A stretch of 9,748 bases of DNA from Bryobacteraceae bacterium (GTDB lineage: Bacteria > Acidobacteriota > Terriglobia > Bryobacterales > Bryobacteraceae): NCBI GenBank assembly GCA_947456995.1, contig CANGVB010000085.1:1-9748 (forward strand). Direction: 5' to 3'. The notes beneath the pieces were generated by a model. It was not told the DNA's origin. It saw only the letters and a program-made list of their open reading frames with translations, and ran no database searches. Made by a program: the position numbers and the translations under genes. How positions within the stretch are numbered: the first letter of the stretch is position 1; every line of letters starts with the position of its first letter. Positions 1 to 6,136 of this stretch are shown piece by piece.

Positions 1-662
1 ATGTTGGGGTGGAGGTCTAGCCGGTAGCCGGGGCGGGATTGGCCGGCCATCAGGAGGGGGATGCGGATGCCTTGCTCGTCTAGAATTTTCATGGCTTGGA
101 CCAGGACTTCGAGGTTTTTGCGGGGCTCGTGCGTGCCCAGGTAGAGGAAGTAGGGGTCCACTGTTTCGCGGGGTTCTGGGGTGAAGACTTCGGCGGCGGC
201 TAGAGGGATGGCAACGATGCGGTCTTCCGGCCAGGCGAAGGCTTCGATTAGTTCGCGGCGGACGGCTTCGGACGGGGTGTGGATCAGCGTTGGGATCTTC
301 CACTTCATCAATTTGCCGGCGCGGGATTTGACTCGGGCGGAGGTGGGGGAGGGTTCGTTCCAGGGTGAGAGGTCATGCACCGTCATGATGCTGGGGACTC
401 GCGAGAGGTAGGGGACAGCGAAGTCTGTACCGTGGAAGACTTGTGCGCCGGTTCGCTTGAGCGCCTTCTGGAGGCCGTAGAGCCACCAGCGTTTCTCGAG
501 GCCTTTGGGGGTGGGGGCGAACTGGTCTGAGACGGGGATGTAGTTGTCGCCGGGGTACTCGTTGCGGAGGGCCAGGATGAGCTGTTCTGTGAAGCGGCGG
601 ATGCCGCCGATGGGGCCCATGAGGGGGGTGCCGTCGAGGGCGACGGTGATGTTAGTGGGCAT
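1..662 (-). CDS. GT4-family glycosyltransferase, N-terminal part (cut by window edge)
   Basis: The reading frame is open from an ATG at 660-662 to the left edge, giving about 220 residues with no stop. It reads as the N-terminal Rossmann domain plus the start of the second domain of a GT-B retaining glycosyltransferase (GT4). Visible landmarks are the glycine loop GPIGGIRRFTEQL (residues 16-28), FHGTDFAVP (77-84), TVHDLSPW (94-101), TPSEAVRREL (129-138) and the hallmark FLYLGTHEPRKNLEVLVQAM (172-191). Family members transfer a sugar, often mannose, from a nucleotide donor during O-antigen, exopolysaccharide or glycolipid synthesis on the cytoplasmic side of the membrane; donor and acceptor cannot be read from this part. 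The start overlaps the end of the upstream transporter gene by 11 bp, so translational coupling is likely. A weak AGAAG ribosome-binding motif precedes the ATG. The C-terminal catalytic E-x7-E region lies outside the window. Confidence 0.9.
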   Translation of the reverse strand, partial: MPTNITVALDGTPLMGPIGGIRRFTEQLILALRNEYPGDNYIPVSDQFAPTPKGLEKRWWLYGLQKALKRTGAQVFHGTDFAVPYLSRVPSIMTVHDLSPWNEPSPTSARVKSRAGKLMKWKIPTLIHTPSEAVRRELIEAFAWPEDRIVAIPLAAAEVFTPEPRETVDPYFLYLGTHEPRKNLEVLVQAMKILDEQGIRIPLLMAGQSRPGYRLDLHPN

Positions 663-1965
663 TGTTGGCTTCTTTAATGCCTTGAGGGATGTTGACGCGA
701 AGGAGTACGATGAGGCCGCCTATGAAGAAGATGATGAGGGAGAGAATCGCGAGGCGATAGTTACCGGTGAGCTCAAGGGCGAGACCGAAGAAGAGGGGGC
801 TGATCCAGCTTGTGCCTTTGTCGGAGATCTCGTAGAGGGAGAAGTATTCGGCCTCGCGGCCCTTGGGGATGAGTTGCGAGAAGAGGGAGCGGCTGAGGGC
901 CTGGCTGCCGCCCATGACGATGGCAATGACGAAAGCGAGGATGAAGAATTCGCTTTCGGTTTTGACGGCGAGATAGATGTAGAAGAGGACGGCTGTCCAG
1001 ATGACCAGGGCGACGGCGATGCTGTGTTTGGCACCGAGCCATTTGGAGAGGAAGTTGAAGCCGGTTGCGCCGAAGAAGGCGACGAATTGCACCATGAGGA
1101 TTGCTTTGGTGAGCGAGCCCATCGACATGTTGAGCTGATCGGAACCGAATTGGCTGGAGAGGGAGATGACGGTTTGGATCGCGTCGTTGTAGAGGAGGAA
1201 GGCGATGAGGAAGAGCAGGGCTTGCGGGTAGAGGCGGATGTCTTTGAAGAGGGCGACGACTTGTTTGATGCCCATGGAGAGATAGTTTTCGCCGGGTGGG
1301 AGTGCGCGGGCAGCGGCGTGGTTGCGCAGGCCCATGTAGGCGGGGATGGTGAAGAGGCCCCACCAGATGCCGGCTGAACAGAGGCTGATGCGTACGGCCA
1401 TGCCGTCTGAGATGCCGAAAGTCTGGGCGTTGCTGTAAAGATACAGGTTGAGAGCGAGGAGAGTGCCGCCGCCGAGATAGCCGAAGCCCCAGCCGGTGGA
1501 GGAGACTGTGTCGCGCTGGTCGGGGGCAGCGATTTCTGGGAGGAAGGCGTTGTAGATGACGATGGAGGCGCCGAAGACGAGGTTGGCAACCAGGAAGAGC
1601 GCGGCACCCCAGAGGTAATGTTCGCCGTGCATGAAGAACATGAGGCCGGTGGCGATGGAGCCGATGAGGGCGAGGCCGCCTAGCATTTCGCGCTTTTTGT
1701 GGCCGTAATCGGCGATTGCGCCGACCAGGGGCAGGACGAGGACCTGGAGGATTACCGAGAGGGCGATGAGGTAGCTCCAGAGGGCACGCGGATCGATTGC
1801 GAGGCCGAGCGGGTGGATTTTGCCATCAGCGGCGACGGCGGCTTTGGCGAGCGAGGTGAGGTAGGGGCCCAGGAAGAGGGTGACTACGGTGGTGGAAAAG
1901 GCGGAGTTGCCCCAGTCGTAGGAATACCAGGCCCACTGCTCGCGCCTTTGATTTGGTGGATTCAA
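652..1965 (-). CDS. UMF1-family MFS transporter (Atg22-like)
   Basis: A protein of 437 residues with about twelve hydrophobic segments, typical of a complete major facilitator of the UMF1/Atg22-like family. The N terminus WAWYSYDWGNSAFSTTV (residues 11-27) matches the family's W-x-x-Y-D-W-x-N-S-A-F signature. GAIADYGHKKR (82-92) is the MFS loop 2-3 motif, and YNAFLPEIA (138-146) and STGWGFGYLGGG (156-167) are typical of the group. The yeast relative Atg22 exports amino acids from the vacuole; substrates of bacterial members are largely unknown, so none is assigned. The start is a TTG at 1963-1965, the only plausible one: no in-frame ATG or GTG lies upstream within the leader, and an AGGAA motif sits 7 nt before it. 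The gene is followed by, and overlaps, the glycosyltransferase, so they are probably co-transcribed. The opposite-strand peroxidase starts 45 bp away. Confidence 0.9.
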   Translation of the reverse strand: MNPPNQRREQWAWYSYDWGNSAFSTTVVTLFLGPYLTSLAKAAVAADGKIHPLGLAIDPRALWSYLIALSVILQVLVLPLVGAIADYGHKKREMLGGLALIGSIATGLMFFMHGEHYLWGAALFLVANLVFGASIVIYNAFLPEIAAPDQRDTVSSTGWGFGYLGGGTLLALNLYLYSNAQTFGISDGMAVRISLCSAGIWWGLFTIPAYMGLRNHAAARALPPGENYLSMGIKQVVALFKDIRLYPQALLFLIAFLLYNDAIQTVISLSSQFGSDQLNMSMGSLTKAILMVQFVAFFGATGFNFLSKWLGAKHSIAVALVIWTAVLFYIYLAVKTESEFFILAFVIAIVMGGSQALSRSLFSQLIPKGREAEYFSLYEISDKGTSWISPLFFGLALELTGNYRLAILSLIIFFIGGLIVLLRVNIPQGIKEANNAH

Positions 1966-1972
1966 AAAAAAG

Positions 1973-1977
1973 TTCCT
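1973..1977 (-). promoter_or_regulatory. Ribosome-binding site fixing the TTG start of the UMF1 transporter
   Basis: On the minus strand AGGAA is followed by seven bases, all but the first T, and then the TTG start codon at 1965-1963. This is the clearest Shine-Dalgarno-like motif before any gene of the window and supports the unusual TTG start. The spacer is part of an eight-base T tract at 1964-1971 that runs into the start codon. Confidence 0.6.
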
Positions 1978-1986
1978 AACCTTTTC

Positions 1987-1999
1987 TGCCGCTGCGGCA
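1987..1999. repeat. Short inverted repeat in the UMF1/peroxidase divergent gap
   Basis: TGCCG-CTG-CGGCA is a perfect 5-bp inverted repeat around a 3-bp centre, in the middle of the 45-bp gap between the divergent transporter and peroxidase starts. It could be a regulator site or a leader hairpin on either transcript. Perfect dyads this short also occur by chance in GC-rich DNA, so the functional reading is weak. Confidence 0.3.
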
Positions 2000-2010
2000 T
2001 CTCTTAGTTG

Positions 2011-2532
2011 ATGAAAATTCTAGTATCTCTATTCCTCGGAGCCCTTCTCACTATGTCTGCAGCCGATTCTTCACATGAATTTACGATGAACTCGATTGCC
2101 GGCAAGCCGGTGGCGCTTAAAGAGTTTGCGGGTAAGCCCGTGTTGTTTGTGAATGTGGCCAGCCAGTGTGGCTACACGCCGCAGTATAAGGGCCTTGAAG
2201 AGCTGTATCGGAAGTATAAGGCACAGGGTTTGGTGATTGTTGGTGTGCCGGCGAACAATTTTGGATCGCAGGAGCCGGGATCGAACGAAGAGATCGCGAC
2301 TTTCTGCAAGCGTAACTATGATGTGAGCTTCCCGATGATGTCGAAGGTGGAAGTGAAGGGTGCGAATATCACTCCGCTTTATAGCTATCTGACCAAGACC
2401 GGTGGCGATGTGAAGTGGAATTTCACGAAGTTTCTGGTGGGCAAGGATGGCAAGGTGATTGAACGCTTTGAGTCTGGGGTGGACCCGATGGATGCGAAGC
2501 TGACCTCGGCGATTGAGAAGTCGCTCAAGTAG
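2011..2532 (+). CDS. Exported glutathione peroxidase (probably thioredoxin-dependent)
   Basis: A 173-residue GPx-fold peroxidase that reduces hydrogen or organic peroxides. Residues 1-18 form a signal peptide (Lys2, hydrophobic core, then SAA before DSS), so it probably acts in the periplasm. The catalytic tetrad is present: peroxidatic Cys53 in VASQCGYT, Gln87 in FGSQEPGSN, and Trp136-Asn137 in VKWNFTKFLV. Cys99 in ATFCKRNYDV sits where non-selenium, thioredoxin-using GPx enzymes carry the resolving cysteine, so thioredoxin-like proteins are the likelier reductant than glutathione. The usual Cys-Asn-Gln before FGGQEPG is Ala-Asn-Asn here. ATG 2011 is preferred over the adjacent in-frame TTG at 2008; neither has a recognisable Shine-Dalgarno motif. 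It is transcribed alone, divergent from the UMF1 transporter and convergent with the acylase, with an intrinsic terminator about 30 bp past its stop. Confidence 0.92.
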   Translation: MKILVSLFLGALLTMSAADSSHEFTMNSIAGKPVALKEFAGKPVLFVNVASQCGYTPQYKGLEELYRKYKAQGLVIVGVPANNFGSQEPGSNEEIATFCKRNYDVSFPMMSKVEVKGANITPLYSYLTKTGGDVKWNFTKFLVGKDGKVIERFESGVDPMDAKLTSAIEKSLK

Positions 2533-2552
2533 ATTTTTTCTCTAGTGAAGTG

Positions 2553-4784
2553 TTATCGGGGGCGGAGCCGGAGTACGGCTTCCGCCTCTATTTTTTTGTA
2601 GGGGAGCAGGATGGGGGTGCCGTTGTAGTAGCTCTCCCAGTAGTCTTTGCTGTGCGAGGAGAAGGCGTGGCCGCTTTGACCTAGGGTGATGGTGAAGGCG
2701 GAATTGTCCCAGTCGGACGTATCGGCGACGAAGCGGAAGGCGGGGCCGACGCGGCTTGTGACCTGCTTGACGGTTTGTACACCGCCGCTTAAGGGAGCGG
2801 GGCCGGCCTGGACGTAGTTGTCGACGAGGGGGAGGCGGAGAGTGCTGATGGCGGAGGCGAAGGGCATCCAGGGCTTGGCGATGAATTTGCCGATGGTGAC
2901 GGCTTCGCTCAAGACGAGGTTGGGGATAACGATGCGGTTGAAGCGGCCGTAATCCCAGAACTTCGGGTTCTTGCCCTGTTGTTTGATGCCGGTATCGAGA
3001 GCGTCGAGGAGGGACTGGATGAGGACCTGATCGTAGTCGGCAAACCAGTTCTTGGGACGGGTACGGAGCATGTTTTCGACGATGGATGGGGCGAAGTGGG
3101 AATCGAAGTTGATGGGGACGGTGGTGACGCTGCGCATGATGGCTCGCTTGAATTCTTCGTAGGCGAGGACGGAGATCATGGGTGCGGCGTGGCCGGTTTC
3201 CATCTGGCCATTCCAGCCTTCGAGGACTTCGAGGGCGGCGGTGAAGTCTTCTCTGGTGGCCTTGCGGGACTTGCCCGCGTTTACGAGTTGCTGGGCGAAG
3301 AAGTGGTGGAAGGCGGAGTAGACGTCTTTCTGGATTGCGGCCATCTCGGAGGGTTGCCACTTGGGTTTGGTTGCGAGGAGGTTGGCGATCTGACGCTGGC
3401 GGTAGGGGGGTGTGAAGATGCCTGCGACGTTGTATTTGTAGTCTTTCGGGAAGGGGTTTTCGTTTGCGCTGATGAGGACGCCGTCTTTGGGGTTGAAGCT
3501 GGAGGGGAGCTCGTCGAAGGGGATGAAGCCTTGCCACTGGTTGTCGGGATTGCGGGCGTCGAGGGGGATGCCGCTATCGGCGGTCTTGCGGATTGGCATG
3601 TTGCCGGCGGCCTGATAGCCGATGTTGCCGTCTGTGTCGGCGTAGATGAAGTTGTGGCCGGGGCCGGGGAAGCGGGAGAGGGCGGCGCGGAATTGTTGCC
3701 AGTTTTGGGCGAGGTTGAGTTGGGCGAAGGCGAAGGGGTATTTGCCCGCGAAGGCCGACCACTGGAGGGCGTAGCGGGTGCCGTGACGATCGATGACGGG
3801 GCCGTGGGGGGTGATCTGGATGTTGACCTCGACGGGCTTTGCGCCTTTGACGAGGATGGTTTCGTGATCGACACCGGTGAGGTTGGTTTCGTTGAAGTAG
3901 AGGTCCTGGACGTCGAAGTGGAGGGTGGTCATGGACCAGGCGATCTTCTGGTTATGGCCGATGACGACGCCGGGGGCGCCGGGGAGGGAGCCGCCGATCA
4001 CGTCGAGATTTTCGGCCTTCATGTGGTTGATGTAGAAGGTGCTGGGCCAGCTCTGCTGGAGGTGGGGGTCTCCGGCGAGGAGGGGCTTGCCACTTTGAGT
4101 GCGGGTGCCGGAGATGGCCCAGGCGTTGGAGCCGGGGAGGATTTCTGTACCGGCGCGGGTGGGGAAGAGGGAGCGGATTTTTTCTTTGTCGGGGCTGCGG
4201 GAGAGGAGGAGTTGCTGATCGGATTCGATGGTCCAACTGGTGGAGAGCTGACGGTACATGTGGAGGACGAGGAGCATGGAGTCGGAGACGTTCCACTGGC
4301 GGGGGGTGTAGTTGAGGGCGCGGATTTCGAGGGGGAGGCCTTCTCGATGGGAGATGAGCCAATCGTTGACGCCTCGGGCGTAGGCGGTGAACCAGGTGCG
4401 GTCTGCGGGTTCGAGGTTGTCGGCCATGGAGTTGGCGAGGCGACGGAGGCGGTGCTGGCGGGCGGAGAGATCGTTTTCTAAAGCAGCGGGGCCGACGATT
4501 TCTGCCATCTCGCCTGAGGCGATGCGGCGGGTGGCTTCCATCTGCCAGAAGCGGTCTTGCGCGTGTACGAAACCCTGCAGGTAGATAGCGTCTTCGATGG
4601 TGGCGGCTTCAATGTGAGGGATGCCGCGCTGGTCTCTGGTGATGGTGGCGGGCTTGGAAACCGATGCGGCGAGCTCGCCCGAAGTTTCGGGCATGCTTCG
4701 CCGGATGAACTGATAAGTCAGGCCGATCGCGGCAATCGCAAGGATTGCGGCGATGGCGTTGGTATATTTGAATACGCGTCGCAC
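2553..4784 (-). CDS. Membrane-anchored penicillin acylase family Ntn hydrolase
   Basis: A 743-residue member of the penicillin amidase (S45) family. These enzymes hydrolyse amide bonds of acylated substrates after self-cleaving into alpha and beta chains. Residues 8-27 form a single hydrophobic segment (signal anchor). The alpha chain carries RDQRGIPHIEA (50-60) and LQGFVHAQDRFWQME (69-83). The autocleavage site and nucleophile are Gly218-Ser219 in LPGSNAWAISG, followed by KPLLAGDPHL (233-242). Asn441 in ISANENP is the probable oxyanion-hole asparagine. The GTG start directly follows an in-frame TAG, so no longer protein is possible, and the anchor supports using this codon. No Shine-Dalgarno motif is visible; a TAGACT hexamer seven bases upstream would suit a near-leaderless transcript. 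Substrate cannot be told from sequence: beta-lactams, N-acyl-homoserine lactones and other N-acyl compounds are all used by family members. It is divergent from the CorC-type gene. Confidence 0.93.
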   Translation of the reverse strand: MRRVFKYTNAIAAILAIAAIGLTYQFIRRSMPETSGELAASVSKPATITRDQRGIPHIEAATIEDAIYLQGFVHAQDRFWQMEATRRIASGEMAEIVGPAALENDLSARQHRLRRLANSMADNLEPADRTWFTAYARGVNDWLISHREGLPLEIRALNYTPRQWNVSDSMLLVLHMYRQLSTSWTIESDQQLLLSRSPDKEKIRSLFPTRAGTEILPGSNAWAISGTRTQSGKPLLAGDPHLQQSWPSTFYINHMKAENLDVIGGSLPGAPGVVIGHNQKIAWSMTTLHFDVQDLYFNETNLTGVDHETILVKGAKPVEVNIQITPHGPVIDRHGTRYALQWSAFAGKYPFAFAQLNLAQNWQQFRAALSRFPGPGHNFIYADTDGNIGYQAAGNMPIRKTADSGIPLDARNPDNQWQGFIPFDELPSSFNPKDGVLISANENPFPKDYKYNVAGIFTPPYRQRQIANLLATKPKWQPSEMAAIQKDVYSAFHHFFAQQLVNAGKSRKATREDFTAALEVLEGWNGQMETGHAAPMISVLAYEEFKRAIMRSVTTVPINFDSHFAPSIVENMLRTRPKNWFADYDQVLIQSLLDALDTGIKQQGKNPKFWDYGRFNRIVIPNLVLSEAVTIGKFIAKPWMPFASAISTLRLPLVDNYVQAGPAPLSGGVQTVKQVTSRVGPAFRFVADTSDWDNSAFTITLGQSGHAFSSHSKDYWESYYNGTPILLPYKKIEAEAVLRLRPR
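2558..2597 (+). terminator. Intrinsic terminator of the peroxidase gene, inside the antisense acylase CDS
   Basis: Bases 2561-2570 (GGCGGAGCCG) pair with 2576-2586 (CGGCTTCCGCC) around a GAGTA loop, with one bulged T at 2580. Two G-U pairs and one G-C pair extend the base of the stem to 2558-2589. One base later comes a run of seven T at 2591-2597. This is a textbook rho-independent terminator for plus-strand transcripts, placed 25 nt after the peroxidase stop. It lies wholly within the last codons of the minus-strand acylase. On the minus strand the stem is not followed by T residues, so it should not stop the acylase transcript. Confidence 0.75.
4763..4768 (+). promoter_or_regulatory. Possible -10 element for the CNNM/CorC gene
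   Basis: TATATT lies inside the 5' end of the acylase coding region, placed to give a leader of roughly 24 nt for the plus-strand gene starting at 4799. It matches the TATAAT consensus in five of six positions and stands out in GC-rich surroundings, but no convincing -35 element is seen at the proper distance. Confidence 0.3.
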
Positions 4785-4798
4785 CTAATCAAAGTCTA

Positions 4799-6136
4799 AT
4801 GGAAGCCAATAGTAATATCGGGTTTAAGCTGTTTCTGTTGTTGATGCTCACAGCGATCAACGCTTTTTTTGCGGCGTCGGAAATCGCATTGCTGAGTGTG
4901 CGGCGGCAGCGTATTTTGCAGTTGGCGCAAGAGGGGAATATTGGGGCGCAGGCAGCATTGAAGCTGCTGGCGAGCACGGAGCGGCTGCTGAGTGTGATCA
5001 CGGTTGGGATCAGCATTACGTCGCTTGCGATGGGTGTGGCGGGGGAAGAGGCGATCAACCAATGGCTGCAATCGCAATTGATACCGCTGGCTCCGGCAGG
5101 CTATATCAAGGTGGTTGAGATCTTCTGCCTGATGCTGAGCTTTGTGGTGCTGACGCTGGTGTTGGTGGTGATTGGCGAGGTGGTGCCGAAGAATATCGGG
5201 ATTATCGCCTCGGAGCGGATCAGTATTTTGAGTGCGCCGCCGCTGCTGGTGGTGAGCCGGATGTTTGCTCCGCTGGTGTTTCTGGTGGAGCGGCTGTCGA
5301 ATTTCTTCTCGCGATCTCTGGGGCTGCCGCAGGGTGGGGCTCACGGGATTCATTCGCTCGAAGAGATCCGGCATATTGTGGAATCGAGTCTTGAGCATTC
5401 GACGGTGACGAATTTTGAGGCTCATGCGATTGATCGGTTGCTTGAGTTGCGCGAGCTGGTGGCGCGTGAGGTGATGACGCCCCGGAGCAGCATGGTGTGT
5501 TTGCCGAGCGATGCTTCGCTGGATGAGTTGCTGAAGACGATGAGCGATCATCACTACTCGCGGGTGCCTGTTTACAAGGACAATCCGGACAACATTATTG
5601 GCATTGTGCACTTTCGGGATTTGCTGGTGGTGTGGCAGGAGAGGCGTGTGGCGACCGAGAGGCGGCGGCCGGTAAGGAAGTTTGTACTGGAGCAGCATGT
5701 GCGGAAGCTGCCGGTGATTCCGGAGACGAAATCGTTGAGCGATCTGATTGATGAGTTTCGGGCTAACCGTGCGCATATGGCGCTGGTGGTGAATGAGTTT
5801 GGGGCGGTGAGTGGGGTGTTGACGCTGGAGGATGTGTTTGAGCAGGTGTTTGGGGAGATCGAGGACGAGCACGATCTGGTGGTGGTGGAGCAGGCGAAGA
5901 ATGCGGATGAGCTGGAGCTGGAGGGCTCTGTGCCGACGCGGGATCTTGAGACGAAGTTTGGGATTGAGCTGCCTGGGGACGCGGGGTTTGAGACTCTTGC
6001 CGGGTTTATTTTGTTCCGGCTAGGGTACATTCCGGCGGTGGGTGAGGCGATTGAAGAGGGGGACCGTCGGTATACGGTGATTGAGATGGAGCGGAACCGG
6101 ATTGGGCGGGTGAAGATTGAACGCTTGGCGGTCTAG
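4799..6136 (+). CDS. CNNM/CorC (HlyC-type) transporter-associated membrane protein
   Basis: A 445-residue protein with the complete family layout. The transmembrane DUF21/CNNM domain (about residues 5-175) carries NAFFAASEIALLSVRRQRI (21-39) and the GEVVPKNIG motif (126-134). Two CBS domains follow (about 220-285, starting REVMTPRSSM, and 298-350, with FGAVSGVLTLEDVFEQV at 334-350). The acidic linker GEIEDEHD (352-359) leads to a C-terminal CorC/HlyC domain (about 365-440). Relatives bind ATP-Mg at the CBS pair and take part in Mg2+ or Co2+ efflux and homeostasis in the inner membrane; older names include hemolysin and TlyC, and haemolysis is not implied. The ATG is the only start between an in-frame TGA at 4769 and the conserved first helix. 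No Shine-Dalgarno motif precedes it. It starts 14 bp from the divergent acylase, and its TAG overlaps the TAG of the convergent phytase-like gene. Confidence 0.93.
   Translation: MEANSNIGFKLFLLLMLTAINAFFAASEIALLSVRRQRILQLAQEGNIGAQAALKLLASTERLLSVITVGISITSLAMGVAGEEAINQWLQSQLIPLAPAGYIKVVEIFCLMLSFVVLTLVLVVIGEVVPKNIGIIASERISILSAPPLLVVSRMFAPLVFLVERLSNFFSRSLGLPQGGAHGIHSLEEIRHIVESSLEHSTVTNFEAHAIDRLLELRELVAREVMTPRSSMVCLPSDASLDELLKTMSDHHYSRVPVYKDNPDNIIGIVHFRDLLVVWQERRVATERRRPVRKFVLEQHVRKLPVIPETKSLSDLIDEFRANRAHMALVVNEFGAVSGVLTLEDVFEQVFGEIEDEHDLVVVEQAKNADELELEGSVPTRDLETKFGIELPGDAGFETLAGFILFRLGYIPAVGEAIEEGDRRYTVIEMERNRIGRVKIERLAV

Noticed and set aside
544..1377. Acidic 277-codon open frame on the plus strand, opposite the UMF1 transporter and the glycosyltransferase start
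   Set aside because: Low-complexity acidic product (runs of Glu and Asp) and no family motif; it is the complement of hydrophobic transporter codons.
720..1607. Ser/Pro-rich frames on the minus strand overlapping the transporter and acylase
   Set aside because: Ser, Pro and Arg runs are out-of-frame readings of the true genes, without domains or plausible starts.
2513..2539. Second possible terminator hairpin, TTGAG/CTCAA followed by TTTTTT at the peroxidase stop
   Set aside because: The stem is only five weak pairs inside the coding region, with five bases between it and the T run. The hairpin at 2558-2597 is far stronger.
2979..4481. A 500-codon open frame on the plus strand, opposite the acylase
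   Set aside because: Its product is almost wholly Gly, Glu, Asp, Val and Ala with no recognisable domain, as expected when a C-ending-codon gene is read in antisense. The acylase on the other strand has complete catalytic motifs.
4796..5872. 358-codon His/Gln/Arg-rich frame on the minus strand opposite the CorC-type gene
   Set aside because: Highly skewed composition is the antisense of CTG, GTG and TTG-rich coding sequence; the plus-strand DUF21-CBS-CorC protein is unmistakable.
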